DNA of 64,000 nt from Prevotella sp. (GTDB taxonomy: Bacteria > Bacteroidota > Bacteroidia > Bacteroidales > Bacteroidaceae), in assembly GCA_017618275.1 (NCBI GenBank), contig JAFZUS010000019.1, positions 1 to 64,000 of the forward strand, in the 5' to 3' direction. A model generated the notes under the pieces. The model made no database searches. It was not told where the DNA came from and saw nothing but the letters and a program-made list of their open reading frames with translations. The position numbers and the translations under genes are program-made. Positions 41,241 through 50,488 of the stretch are shown in pieces. Each line of letters starts with the position of its first letter. The stretch's first letter is position 1.

Positions 41241-42889
41241 AACAGTTGTTTTGCATTTTGGATGGCAGCCTCGCTGATGTCGCTGCCGCTGAGCATCTGG
41301 GCTATCTCCGTGATGCGTTCTGTCTGGGTCAGTTCCTCCATACGGCTGATGGTGCCTTGCGAACTCTCTTCCTTTGACACCTTATAGTGGTGCGTGCCGA
41401 AGGCGGCAATCTGGGGCAGGTGGGTGATGCTGATCACCTGGCGATCCTGCTGTCCCATCTCGTGCATGATCTCTGCCATCTTCTCGGCAATCTTGCCGCT
41501 GACACCTGTGTCGATCTCGTCGAAGATGATGGTGGGCAGTTTGACAGCACCGCTGATCATGGCTTTCAAGGCCAGCATCACACGGGCGATCTCACCGCCG
41601 GAGGCCACCTGCGATACTGGCTGGAGTGGGGTGGAGGTGTTGGCGCTGAACAGGAAACCTATCTTGTCTTGTCCGTTGCGACCGAGTGCCTCCTTCGTCA
41701 TCTCTATGCAGAAGCGCACGTGTGGCATACCGAGGGGGACGAGCCGTTGCTGCAGCTCTTTCTCGATCTGCTTGGCGGCTTTGGTGCGGAGCGTGGTGAG
41801 CGTCTGGGCCTCTTTCTCGCAACGGGTCTTCAAGTGGTTCACCTTCTGCTGCGTTTCCTCTAAGGCCATGTCGCTGTTTTCGATGTTGCTGAGTTTTTGG
41901 TGCACTTCGTCGCGCTGGGCAATGAGTGCCTCGATGGTGTCGGCGTGGTATTTTTTCTGCAGGTCGTAGAGCCTGTCTAAGCGGTTGTTCACCATTTCCA
42001 ACTCCGAGGGGTCGAAGTCTACGCGCTCCAGCAGACTGCTGATCTCCTGCGCCACGTCCTTCAGTTCGATATAGGTGCTGTCGAGCCGTTCTGTCAGTTC
42101 GGTGGCGGCAGAAAAGACCTTGCTGATGCCTTTCAGGGCGCTGATGGTATTGCGCAGGGCCTCTACTGCTCCGTGTTCGTCGCCTTGGAGGGCATTGTCG
42201 GCAGTATAGAGGGCTCCCTTGATCTCTTCGGAGTGGGTCATCGTGTCGCTTTTCTGTTCCAGTTCCTCCAGTTCTCCGCTCTGCAGGTTGGCACCTGTCA
42301 GTTCGTCGTACTGGAATTGCAGGAAGTCGGCGTTCTGCCTGTTGCGCTCTATCTCCTCACGCAGGGCCTCCAGTTCCTTGCAAGCGGACTGATAGTCGGC
42401 GAAGGTCTGCTGATACTGCGTCAGTTCCTTGGTGTCGTTGGCTATGATATCCACCACACTCAGTTGGAAGTCCTGTTTGTTGAGCAACAGGTTCTGGTGC
42501 TGAGAGTGTACGTCCACCAGTCTGTCGCCGAGTTCCTTGAGCATCGTCAATGGCACGGGTGTGTCGTTGATGAAGGCGCGGCTCTTGCCGGCACTTGTCA
42601 GTTCGCGTCGGATGATGCAGTCGTTGGCATCGTATTCGATATCGTTCTCGTTGAAGAAGGGCTCCATCTCGTAACGCGACAGGTCGAAGTGGGCTTCGAT
42701 GACGCACTTCTCGGCACCATTCTTGATGGACTTCGAGTCGGCACGCTGTCCAAGCAACAGTCCGATGGCTCCCAGTATGATGCTCTTGCCCGCACCCGTC
42801 TCACCCGTGATGACGGAGAAGCCGGCATACAGGTCAATGTCGAGGGTGTCGATCAGCGTAAAGTTCTTGATGTAGAGGTGTTTCAGCAT
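41225..42889 (-). CDS. recN: DNA repair protein RecN
   Basis: RecN is an SMC-like ATPase for double-strand break repair. The 554-aa product has Walker A ITGETGAGKSIILGAI, a long coiled coil (residues about 160-380), the signature VASGGEIARVMLALK and Walker B TIIFDEIDTGVSG. The last residues KVRE and stop are encoded by the GGTGAGAGAG repeat. Its start codon overlaps the stop of the upstream porD gene. Confidence 0.96.
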   Translation of the reverse strand: MLKHLYIKNFTLIDTLDIDLYAGFSVITGETGAGKSIILGAIGLLLGQRADSKSIKNGAEKCVIEAHFDLSRYEMEPFFNENDIEYDANDCIIRRELTSAGKSRAFINDTPVPLTMLKELGDRLVDVHSQHQNLLLNKQDFQLSVVDIIANDTKELTQYQQTFADYQSACKELEALREEIERNRQNADFLQFQYDELTGANLQSGELEELEQKSDTMTHSEEIKGALYTADNALQGDEHGAVEALRNTISALKGISKVFSAATELTERLDSTYIELKDVAQEISSLLERVDFDPSELEMVNNRLDRLYDLQKKYHADTIEALIAQRDEVHQKLSNIENSDMALEETQQKVNHLKTRCEKEAQTLTTLRTKAAKQIEKELQQRLVPLGMPHVRFCIEMTKEALGRNGQDKIGFLFSANTSTPLQPVSQVASGGEIARVMLALKAMISGAVKLPTIIFDEIDTGVSGKIAEKMAEIMHEMGQQDRQVISITHLPQIAAFGTHHYKVSKEESSQGTISRMEELTQTERITEIAQMLSGSDISEAAIQNAKQLLKVRE

Positions 42890-43833
42890 TATTGTGTGAT
42901 TTGGTCCCAGGTGGCACTCTGCGAGGCGTTGATGCTCATCAGCATTTCGTGCAGGGCTTCCTTCTCCTTCTGTGTGCCTTTGCCCTTATAGATGCTGGCC
43001 AGTTCCTCCTTCTTGTAGTCGAGCCATATCTGGGGCAACAGGCTCAGGGGCTTGTTGGAATGGGCTTTCTTCAGGTTCTCTGTCAACGTGGTGGAGATCT
43101 CCGTGCGTCCACGCTCCACGTTGTTCGCCATCTCGTCGAGTCCCTTGCGGTAGAAGTCGTACTGCATCTGGCGGAAGGGCTTCATGGCTTCGTCTAAGTA
43201 GTCGTTGATGATGGCGAAGCGGTTGCGCGAGTCCTCAAACGACTTCCATCCCGGGAATCCGAGACTCTGGGCGTTGTTCACGAGATACATGCAACGCTGC
43301 AGGATGTCGCTGCCGCCCATGGGCGAAAAGGTGTCGAGGTTGAGCCCGATGATCAGGTAGGCATAATAGGCGATGAGCGCCGTCAACTGGTTGTCCACCG
43401 TCTCGTCGTTAAAGTTCAGTTGGTCGAACTCTGCAAACTCGAAGTGGAAGTCGTTGTCCTTATTATTATATAAGGTGGTGGTGTAGGTGGAGTTGAACAC
43501 GGGACGGTTGGCCTGTATGATGGCCGAGCACTCGAACTTATTATCTCCGCGCACGTACTTGTTCACGGTGATGTTCAGGTTGCATTGGATACGCTCGTTC
43601 CTCTGGAACTGCAAGTCCGTCCATTGGCGTTCGTTCACGAACTGTTCCAATGTCTCTTGCAGGTTGTCGAACACCGAGTTGTTGCCCGATATCTTACTGT
43701 GGTTCACCGTCACCTTCATCTGCAACTCCTGGGCGTGTATAGGTGAGAAGGTGAGAATGTGAAAGAGTGAGACACCAGTAATGACTGCTGCCCTCCATTT
43801 ATTTTTCTGCCATATATTTCTCATCATCATCAT
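42889..43833 (-). CDS. porD: PorD (DUF4835) family type IX secretion protein
   Basis: The 314-aa exported protein has a signal peptide (cleavage near HAQ) and the DUF4835 pattern: LQMKVTVNHSKISG, FVNERQWTDLQF, ECSAIIQANRPVFNSTY, NLDTFSPMGG. PorD is linked to type IX secretion, fitting the exported surface proteins at the left end. The signal-peptide segment GVSLFHILTFSP is nearly identical to that of the TPR protein and is encoded by the same CTTCTCACC repeat family. Confidence 0.85.
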   Translation of the reverse strand: MMMMRNIWQKNKWRAAVITGVSLFHILTFSPIHAQELQMKVTVNHSKISGNNSVFDNLQETLEQFVNERQWTDLQFQRNERIQCNLNITVNKYVRGDNKFECSAIIQANRPVFNSTYTTTLYNNKDNDFHFEFAEFDQLNFNDETVDNQLTALIAYYAYLIIGLNLDTFSPMGGSDILQRCMYLVNNAQSLGFPGWKSFEDSRNRFAIINDYLDEAMKPFRQMQYDFYRKGLDEMANNVERGRTEISTTLTENLKKAHSNKPLSLLPQIWLDYKKEELASIYKGKGTQKEKEALHEMLMSINASQSATWDQITQ

Positions 43834-43853
43834 CTCACCTTCTCACCTTCCCT
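43740..43853. repeat. Inverted GGTGAGA repeats at the porD start
   Basis: GGTGAGAAGGTGAGAATG (43742-43772) faces TCTCACCTTCTCACC (43832-43846) with the porD start codon between them. The stop codon of the upstream exonuclease gene (AGG TGA) is part of the right arm. Same family as 41060-41240. Confidence 0.75.
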
Positions 43854-44700
43854 GTGCTTGGCGTAGGCGGATGCGCGTCAGCACCTGCTTCGTGTTGTAG
43901 GTGAAGTCGCCATTCAGCATCCAGCCGTAGTAGCCAGGATCCCTGTAAAGCACGTCGGCCACAGGCATTCCCTTGTACTTGCCGAAGTTGAAAGTCTCTA
44001 TCATCACAGGCTTGCCGTCCTTGTCGGTAACGGTTTTGCCGCTGGCATCCTTCATCTCCGACCAGACGATGCGGCCTGCAAAGTCCACGTTGTTGTTCAT
44101 CTTCGAGAACTCGTGCAGGCAGTCCATGTTATTCTCCAACACCTTCTCCGGCTCGTCGGGGTTGGCTCCAGGGGCATACTTGTCGAGTTCACCCATCAGC
44201 ACACGGTAGGTGGCTTCGGTGTCTTGGTCGGCACGGTGGGCCTCGAAGTCCTCCTCCATCTTCCTGCCGCAATAGAACTTATAGGCGGCGGCCAGGTTAC
44301 GGCGTTCCATCTTGCGGAAGATGTTCATGGCATCGATCATGCGACATTTCGAGAAATCGAAGTCGATGCCCGCCCTGAGGAATTCCTCTGCCAGCAACGG
44401 GATATCATAGCCATTGCTGTTGAACCCTCCGAAATCGCTGCCCCCAAAGAGATTGGCCAGTTGGGCAGCCACCTGCTTGAAGGTTGGCTTGTCTTTCACA
44501 TCCTCATCGCTGATGCCCGTCAGTTCCGTCACGAAAGGAGGGATGTGTTCCCCAGGGTTGAGGAGCATGTCGCCACGCTCCTCACGCCCGTCGGGATATA
44601 CCTTGATATAGGATAGTTGAATAATACGGGCCTTCACGATGTCGAGACCCGTCGTCTCTAAGTCGAAGATGACCAGAGGCTTCGTCAGATTCAGTTTCAT
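43843..44700 (-). CDS. 3'-5' exonuclease, DnaQ-like
   Basis: The 285-aa protein has the DEDD exonuclease motif I VIFDLETTGLD at residue 11, Exo II around FGGFNSNGYDIPLL and Exo III RADQDTEATYRVL. A C-terminal DUF3820-like domain (FGKYKGMPVADVLYRDPGYY) is appended. It could act as proofreading exonuclease or RNase T-like enzyme. It lies 7 bp downstream of dnaN on the same strand, which favours a replication role. Confidence 0.85.
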   Translation of the reverse strand: MKLNLTKPLVIFDLETTGLDIVKARIIQLSYIKVYPDGREERGDMLLNPGEHIPPFVTELTGISDEDVKDKPTFKQVAAQLANLFGGSDFGGFNSNGYDIPLLAEEFLRAGIDFDFSKCRMIDAMNIFRKMERRNLAAAYKFYCGRKMEEDFEAHRADQDTEATYRVLMGELDKYAPGANPDEPEKVLENNMDCLHEFSKMNNNVDFAGRIVWSEMKDASGKTVTDKDGKPVMIETFNFGKYKGMPVADVLYRDPGYYGWMLNGDFTYNTKQVLTRIRLRQAQGR

Positions 44701-44707
44701 TTAGTCA

Positions 44708-45832
44708 CTAATCATTGATCAGCATCGGCATCATCAGCATCAGCACATCCTGGTTCTCAGGCTGCTCAGAGGGCAGTACCAGTCCTGCGCGACTGGGGTC
44801 TGCCAACTGCAGAATCACTTCCTGACACTCAAAGTTGCTCAGTATCTCAATAAACGACGATCCCTTGAATCCGATACTCATCGTCTGTCCATTGTATTCG
44901 CAGGCCACACGCTCAGTAGCGGTCTTCGAGAAGTCGTAGTCCTCTGCGTCGAGTTGCAGGGTGCTGCCCTCCACGTGGAAACGTATCAGGTTACTGGAGC
45001 CGTTGGCAAACGGCTGCACGCGACGCAATGCTGCCAGCAGTCCTGCACGGTCGACACGCAGTTCGTTGGGGTTGCCCTGTGGAATCACGCTGTTGTAGTT
45101 GGGGTAGCGGCCCTCGATGAGTCGGCATTGGATGATGCCGTCGCCGTAGTTCACCTCGGCATTACGCTCGTCGAAGCGGATGGTCACGTCGCCACCGTCC
45201 TTGCCCAACAGGTTGCGCAACAGGTTGGCTGGCTTCTTCGGCAGGATGAAGGCTGCAGGCTGGTCGGCCTTGATGGTGAATATCATGTTACGCACCAGTT
45301 TGTGGCCGTCGCTGGCTACCACGGAGAGACTGTCGGGAGTCAGGTCGAAGTAGATACCATTCATCACGGGACGCAGTTCGTCCTGTGCGGTGGCGAAGAT
45401 GGTGCGGTTGATGTTCTCTGCCAACAGGGTGTTGGGAATCGTAATGCTGTTGGCAGTCTCACTCACGGAAGCAGGTATGGGGAACTCGTCTGCATTCTCA
45501 ATGGGTAGCGAGAAGAGTCCGTTCTGATAACTGATCTTCACGAGGTTCTGCTCCATGTTCACCTCGAAGGTGATGGGCTGCTCGGAAAATCCCTTGACGG
45601 CCTCCAGCACATCATGGTTGCCAATGGCAAATCGTCCGTCGCCATCGCTCTCCGTCAGTTCTATGGTGGTGCGCATCGTGTTCTCGCTGTCCGAGGCGGT
45701 CAGCGTCAGGGTCTGTCCCTGAATGTCAAACACGAAGTCGCCCAGGATGGGGAGGGCGTTTTTGCTGTTAATCACTTTTGAAAGGGCTGAGAGTTTGTTG
45801 CTCAGCGCTGTGCTTGATAATGTAAATCTCAT
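44708..45832 (-). CDS. dnaN: DNA polymerase III sliding clamp
   Basis: The 374-aa product shows the three-domain beta clamp pattern starting MRFTLSSTALSNKLSALSKV, with VVASDGHKLVRN in the middle and a MMPMLIND C-terminus. It tethers polymerase to DNA. A TAATTTTGT -7 box lies upstream on the minus strand near 45881-45889. It starts the dnaN / exonuclease / porD / recN / TPR gene run. Confidence 0.96.
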   Translation of the reverse strand: MRFTLSSTALSNKLSALSKVINSKNALPILGDFVFDIQGQTLTLTASDSENTMRTTIELTESDGDGRFAIGNHDVLEAVKGFSEQPITFEVNMEQNLVKISYQNGLFSLPIENADEFPIPASVSETANSITIPNTLLAENINRTIFATAQDELRPVMNGIYFDLTPDSLSVVASDGHKLVRNMIFTIKADQPAAFILPKKPANLLRNLLGKDGGDVTIRFDERNAEVNYGDGIIQCRLIEGRYPNYNSVIPQGNPNELRVDRAGLLAALRRVQPFANGSSNLIRFHVEGSTLQLDAEDYDFSKTATERVACEYNGQTMSIGFKGSSFIEILSNFECQEVILQLADPSRAGLVLPSEQPENQDVLMLMMPMLIND

Positions 45833-46001
45833 AGATATTGTTGTCTTTTGTTTTTGATACCTTATTTATTATTGAGGACAAAATTACAAAAAAACGTTGT
45901 TATCAACAAAAAAATCATTGGAAAATTCCATTTTTCAAACTATTTTTAGTAATTTCGCCACCTGAAAAGAGTAAAAACAACAAATAAAAACATTTTAAGC
46001 A

Positions 46002-46421
46002 ATGGAATTAACAGGTAGAATTATTGCCGTGCTTCCGGCAAACAGCGGTGTGTCAGCCCGTACAGGTAATCCTTGGATGTCGCAGGAGTATGTCATCGAG
46101 GTGCCAGGTCAGTATCCCCGTAAGTGTGTCTTCCGTATTTTCGGCGAGGACCGCATCAAGCAGTTTAATATTCAGAATGGTGAAGATCTGACCATTCAGT
46201 TCGACATCGATGCCCACGAGTACAATGGCCGTTGGTTCAATGAGATCCGTGCCTATAATGTCGTGCGTGGCCAAGTGCCTCCTGTGGCTGGTGTCGCCCC
46301 TGTGGCTGGTGTCGCTCCGGGAGCCTCACCTTTCCCGCCGCAGCCGGATGCTGCCACCTCTCCCTTCCCTCCTGCACAGGAACCGTCGGGCGAGGGTAGT
46401 GCCGACGACCTGCCTTTCTAA
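46002..46421 (+). CDS. DUF3127 family protein
   Basis: The 139-aa protein has an OB-fold-like core (MELTGRIIAVLPANSG, SQEYVIEVPGQYP, RWFNEIRAYNV) typical of DUF3127, and a Pro/Gly-rich tail with a duplicated PVAGVAP unit and an acidic end, DDLPF. The acidic DDLPF tip resembles the C-terminal tail of single-stranded DNA-binding proteins, suggesting a DNA-metabolism role next to dnaN. Confidence 0.8.
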   Translation: MELTGRIIAVLPANSGVSARTGNPWMSQEYVIEVPGQYPRKCVFRIFGEDRIKQFNIQNGEDLTIQFDIDAHEYNGRWFNEIRAYNVVRGQVPPVAGVAPVAGVAPGASPFPPQPDAATSPFPPAQEPSGEGSADDLPF

Positions 46422-46426
46422 GCAAA

Positions 46427-46462
46427 AACAAAAGCCGAGAGCATCACAGCCCCCGGCTTTTT
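46427..46462 (+). terminator. Rho-independent terminator after the DUF3127 gene
   Basis: AAAGCCG pairs with CGGCTTT and is followed by TTTTA; it lies directly after the stop codon and before the convergent hydrolase gene. Confidence 0.7.
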
Positions 46463-46480
46463 TATGTTTTATGACCCACC

Positions 46481-47125
46481 TTATTTCATATAAGGGTTGT
46501 AGCGGATTTCGTCGGCGATGGTGGTCTCTGGACCGTGACCGGGATAGACTTTCGTGTCGGGGGGTAGGGTGCCAAGAACTTGTTGGAGCGAGTGGAGCAT
46601 CTGCTCATAGGAGCCGCCCTCGAAGTCTGTTCGTCCGATGCTCATGCGGAAGAGAGTGTCGCCGCTGAAAGCGATGCTCTCTTCTTGGCAGTAGTAGGTG
46701 ACACCACCCGGAGTATGACCAGGGGTGTGGAGGATGTGCAGGGTGTGGTTGCCGAAGGTGATGGTGTCGCTGTCGGTGAGATATTTGCCAACGGGAGGCA
46801 CTTCCATGGGCAGGGCGACGCCGAGTATATCGGTAGTTTGCTGTACCATATTCTCCATCAGGAACTTATCGCCCATATGCGTTTCGGGCTTCAGGCCGAA
46901 CTCCCGGTAGATGAGTCCGTTGCCCATGCAATGGTCGAAGTGGCCGTGGGTGCATAGCAGGTGGACGGGTTTCAGACTGTTGTCGCGGATATACTGGGTG
47001 ATGGCGGTGCCTTCATCGTCGTACATCACGCCGCAGTCGATGATGACAGCCTCGCGGGTGTCGTCACTCACCAAATAGCAGTTCTCGGCGAGCATGTTAC
47101 AAGTAAAACGCTTGATGGTGATCAT
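46481..47125 (-). CDS. MBL-fold metallo-hydrolase, glyoxalase II-like
   Basis: The start at 47125 (MITIKRFTCNMLAENCYL) overlaps the rsmG stop by 3 bp and gives 214 aa. The metal-binding motif THGHFDH, then HTPGHTPGG, FSGDTLF and PGHGPET identify a metallo-beta-lactamase-fold hydrolase of the hydroxyacylglutathione hydrolase-like type. Substrate unknown. Confidence 0.9.
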   Translation of the reverse strand: MITIKRFTCNMLAENCYLVSDDTREAVIIDCGVMYDDEGTAITQYIRDNSLKPVHLLCTHGHFDHCMGNGLIYREFGLKPETHMGDKFLMENMVQQTTDILGVALPMEVPPVGKYLTDSDTITFGNHTLHILHTPGHTPGGVTYYCQEESIAFSGDTLFRMSIGRTDFEGGSYEQMLHSLQQVLGTLPPDTKVYPGHGPETTIADEIRYNPYMK

Positions 47126-47748
47126 ATCGGCAGATAGATGACGTATTTCTGTTCCTTGAACCAATCTTCTTTGAAGAATGTGTAGATATCGGTGGTCTGC
47201 ACAATCTTATGAAAGGGCTGTATTTCGCCTTGGAGATTGCCGCCTTTGAGACAGAGGATGCCGTTGGGCAGGGCGTTCCGCTGCGGTTTGGCGATGTTTT
47301 TGCGGACAATCTTGACGAGGTCGGGGAGGGGCATGACGGCCCGGCTCACCACAAAGTCGAACTGGCCCTTTTCGTCCTCACCACGCAGGTGTTCGGGGTG
47401 GCAGTTGGTGAGGCCGATGGCATTGCTCACCTCCTGAGCCACACGGATCTTCTTGCCGATGCCGTCGATGAGTTTGAACTGCACCTCGGGAAAGAGAATG
47501 GCTAGGGGAATGCCAGGAAAACCGCCACCCGTGCCGAAGTCGAGTACCTGTGTGCCAGGACGGAACTGGATGGTCTTGGCGATGGCTAATGAGTGGAGCA
47601 CGTGGTGCTCATAGAGGTTGTCGATGTCTTTGCGCGAGATGACATTGATCTTGGCGTTCCAGTTGCGGTAGAGGGCATCGAGTGCCAGGAACTGCTGTCG
47701 CTGGACATCGGTAAGGTGGGGGAAGTATTTCTCTATGAGGGTTATCAT
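47122..47748 (-). CDS. rsmG: 16S rRNA (guanine-527-N7)-methyltransferase
   Basis: RsmG methylates G527 of 16S rRNA. The 208-aa product has the AdoMet site VLDFGTGGGFPGIPLAI and the FDFVVSRAVMPL segment. It overlaps its neighbours by 3-4 bp on both sides, so the three genes are translationally coupled. Confidence 0.95.
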   Translation of the reverse strand: MITLIEKYFPHLTDVQRQQFLALDALYRNWNAKINVISRKDIDNLYEHHVLHSLAIAKTIQFRPGTQVLDFGTGGGFPGIPLAILFPEVQFKLIDGIGKKIRVAQEVSNAIGLTNCHPEHLRGEDEKGQFDFVVSRAVMPLPDLVKIVRKNIAKPQRNALPNGILCLKGGNLQGEIQPFHKIVQTTDIYTFFKEDWFKEQKYVIYLPI

Positions 47749-48536
47749 GCGTTGTTCTCTTTACGAAGAATCTGGTCGAGGTCGCTCAGGGGGATGACGA
47801 GTTCGGTTTCGCCAAGGGTGTGGGGCGCAATCTCGGAGGGGTTGTAGATGAAGGTGATGGTCTCATCTTCGAGGATGAAGTTTTGCGTGGGGAACATCTG
47901 CATTCCCACAAGGTAGCCTTTTTGACGCAGGTTGGAGATGTCGGCGACACCAACCTTCTCGCAGAGGGCTTTTTGGAGTACGGCAGTAAGCAGGTTCTCG
48001 TAGCCGGGCACAAAGATGTCGTTAAGTCCCATCAGTCGACCTGTCTGCATGTCGAAATTCATAGTGGTGCGCTGGTTCACGCCGTGGGCACCGCCCTCGT
48101 AGTAGTCTGTGGTGGCGATGAAGGCCATCGTGTTTTTACTGCCCTGACGGGCCTCGCTGGTAATGACGTAGTGGTATTCGTACCAGATGCGTTTGGTGGT
48201 GTCGGCTCTATCCTGATTATAGAGGGGCAGGAGGTTGCGAAGGTAGGTAGAGGTATAGGTGTTGGCAAACGAGTCGGCAGCCTGTTGCATGGTGAGTTCC
48301 TCCATATTGAGCAGTTGCTTCTGGATGATGCGGTTGACAACTTCAGCCTTATGTCCGTTTTCCTCGGTGGCGGTGGCTATCTGCAGGTGAACGGCGCAGA
48401 CGGGTGAGTTTTCGTCGTTAGACAGTTTTACTTCCTTGTCAGCGGTGACGTTGTCGAAGACGATGGTGTCCTCGACCTCTGTAGAACAGGCCAGGAAGAA
48501 ACAGGCCATAAAGACGGTAAATGTGAATTTCTTCAT
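47745..48536 (-). CDS. DUF3298 domain lipoprotein
   Basis: The start at 48536 (MKKFTFTVFMACFFLACSTE) gives 263 aa with a lipobox FLAC. The body matches DUF3298/DUF4163 proteins: TTDYYEGGAHGVNQRTTMNFD and LEDETITFIYNPSEIAPHTLG. Such proteins are periplasmic and related to the RsiV lysozyme-sensing domain. A TATTTTTGC -7 box lies 25-35 bp upstream on the minus strand, divergent from the HAD gene promoter. Confidence 0.8.
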   Translation of the reverse strand: MKKFTFTVFMACFFLACSTEVEDTIVFDNVTADKEVKLSNDENSPVCAVHLQIATATEENGHKAEVVNRIIQKQLLNMEELTMQQAADSFANTYTSTYLRNLLPLYNQDRADTTKRIWYEYHYVITSEARQGSKNTMAFIATTDYYEGGAHGVNQRTTMNFDMQTGRLMGLNDIFVPGYENLLTAVLQKALCEKVGVADISNLRQKGYLVGMQMFPTQNFILEDETITFIYNPSEIAPHTLGETELVIPLSDLDQILRKENNA

Positions 48537-48639
48537 GTTAAAAGTGGTCTTATTCAGAAAAATATGTGCAAAAATACACTTAAATTGGGAAATAGGCAAG
48601 GAAATCGTAAAAAAGTTGTAATTTTGCACCCATATTTGC

Positions 48640-49296
48640 ATGCAAATGAAGGAAAACGTTCTGAAAGCAGCCCTCTTCGACCTCGACGGTGTGGTGTTCG
48701 ACACGGAACCGCAGTACTCTGTGTTCTGGGGTAGCCAGTGCCGGAGGTACCATCCTGAGCATCCGGGATTGGAGAACGAGATCAAGGGGATGACGCTAAC
48801 GGAGATTTATGACCAGTGGTTCAATGGCCCTCTTTTGACAGAGCAGGCTGCAATTACTGAGCGTCTGAATGCCTATGAGCAACAGATGCACTATGACTAT
48901 ATCGAGGGCTTTGAGGAACTGATTGCCGACCTGCACCGTCATGGCGTCCGTACGGCTGTGGTGACCAGCAGTAACGTCCCGAAGATGGAGAGTGTGTATA
49001 GGTACCAACCGAACTTCAAAGAGTTGTTCGACGCCATCCTCACCTCAGAGGATTTCGAGCGCAGCAAGCCTGATCCTGACTGCTATATCAAAGCATCGCA
49101 AAGGCTTGAAGCACAGCCTGGTGAATGTATTGTGTTCGAGGATAGTTTTAATGGTTTGCGCTCTGGACGTGCTGCCCAAATGAAGGTGGTCGGTGTGGCT
49201 ACCACCAATGCCGTAGAACGTATCGCACCCCTCTCGGACATGCAGATTGCTGACTACCGGAAGATGGACTATGAGACTTTAAAAAGACTGTTATGA
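48640..49296 (+). CDS. HAD-family phosphatase / beta-phosphoglucomutase-like
   Basis: The 218-aa protein has all HAD motifs: FDLDGVVFDTE (D9-x-D11 region), VVTSSN, KPDPDCYIKA and FEDSFNGLRSG. The helical cap places it in the beta-phosphoglucomutase/phosphatase subgroup; substrate unknown. The ATG at 48646 is an alternative start. A TAATTTTGC -7 box lies at 48618-48626. It overlaps the MFS gene. Confidence 0.88.
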   Translation: MQMKENVLKAALFDLDGVVFDTEPQYSVFWGSQCRRYHPEHPGLENEIKGMTLTEIYDQWFNGPLLTEQAAITERLNAYEQQMHYDYIEGFEELIADLHRHGVRTAVVTSSNVPKMESVYRYQPNFKELFDAILTSEDFERSKPDPDCYIKASQRLEAQPGECIVFEDSFNGLRSGRAAQMKVVGVATTNAVERIAPLSDMQIADYRKMDYETLKRLL

Positions 49297-50468
49297 ATTC
49301 GCAGAATACACCCGTACATATCCGTCTCTGGCATCATGATTTCTGGCGTATGGCCTTTGCCAACCTGTTGCTCACGATGTCGGTCTATATGCTGATTCCG
49401 ACGATGCCCCAGTGGCTGATGTCGTCGCAGCATCTGAACATGACTCAGACGGGTTGGGTGATGGGTGCCTTTGGTGTGGGACTCTTCTTGCTGGGAGCCT
49501 TTACCTCGTATCTTGTGCAGCGTTTCCGTCGTAACATGGTGTGCGTCTGGGCTGTGCTGCTGATGATGGCGTGTCTGGGGATGTTCTATTTCTTGGACGG
49601 TTCAGAAGAGAATGTAGGTAACCTGACATTGCTGTTGGTGCTGCGCGTGCTATTTGGTGCTGCCTTCGGACTGGCACAGATGGTTTTGGCCAGTACCCTG
49701 ATTATCGATACCAGCGAGTCGTTCCAACGTACGGAGGCGAATCATGCAGCCTCGTGGTTTGCCAGGTTCTCCCTCTCGTTAGGGCCGATGTCGGCATTGA
49801 TTATCGGACCGAAGTTGGGATTCCCCATCGTGCTGTTGGTGGCTGGCGGGTGCGCTCTGTTGGCTGTCATCCTGATCTTGTTGGTGCATTTCCCCTTCCG
49901 GGCACCTGAGGATCATCTGTACAGCGTGAGCCTGGACCGTTTCTTCCTGCCGCAGGGATTCGTACTGTTTGTCAACCTGTTGCTCATCACCCTTGCTGCC
50001 GGACTGGTGCTGTCGCTGCCGCTCACGTTGCAGTTCTATTCGATGATGATGGTGGGTTTCCTGATGGCTATCCTGGCGCAGCGCTTCGTATTCCGTGAGG
50101 CAGAACTGAAGAGTGAGGTGGTGTCGGGACTGGTGCTCGCCATTGCCGCCCTGCTCATGTCGCTGACGCGCAGTCAGGCGGTGGTAGGCTATGTGTCGCC
50201 GCTGTTCATGGGCTTCGCATTAGGTGTCATCGGTTCACGCTTCCTGTTGTTCTTCATCAAACTGAGCCGTCATTGTCAGCGTGGTACGTCGCAGTCTACG
50301 TATATGCTCGGGTGGGAGAGTGGCCTGGCCTTTGGCATAGGTATCGGCTATGCCGCATTACAGAAGGATCGCGAACTGGTGTTGTATTGGGTATTGGGAC
50401 TGGTGGTGGCAGCGTTGCTGCTCTATCAATATACCCATCGCTGGTTTCTCAATCACAAGAATCGTTAA
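49293..50468 (+). CDS. MFS transporter
   Basis: The 391-aa membrane protein has about twelve hydrophobic helices, with an MFS loop-like VQRFRRNMVCVWA between helices 2 and 3. It overlaps the HAD gene by 4 bp, so the two may handle the same compound. Substrate cannot be read; the shape fits sugar or drug efflux families. Confidence 0.85.
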   Translation: MNSQNTPVHIRLWHHDFWRMAFANLLLTMSVYMLIPTMPQWLMSSQHLNMTQTGWVMGAFGVGLFLLGAFTSYLVQRFRRNMVCVWAVLLMMACLGMFYFLDGSEENVGNLTLLLVLRVLFGAAFGLAQMVLASTLIIDTSESFQRTEANHAASWFARFSLSLGPMSALIIGPKLGFPIVLLVAGGCALLAVILILLVHFPFRAPEDHLYSVSLDRFFLPQGFVLFVNLLLITLAAGLVLSLPLTLQFYSMMMVGFLMAILAQRFVFREAELKSEVVSGLVLAIAALLMSLTRSQAVVGYVSPLFMGFALGVIGSRFLLFFIKLSRHCQRGTSQSTYMLGWESGLAFGIGIGYAALQKDRELVLYWVLGLVVAALLLYQYTHRWFLNHKNR

Positions 50469-50488
50469 CAATCATAATATGAATGCTT

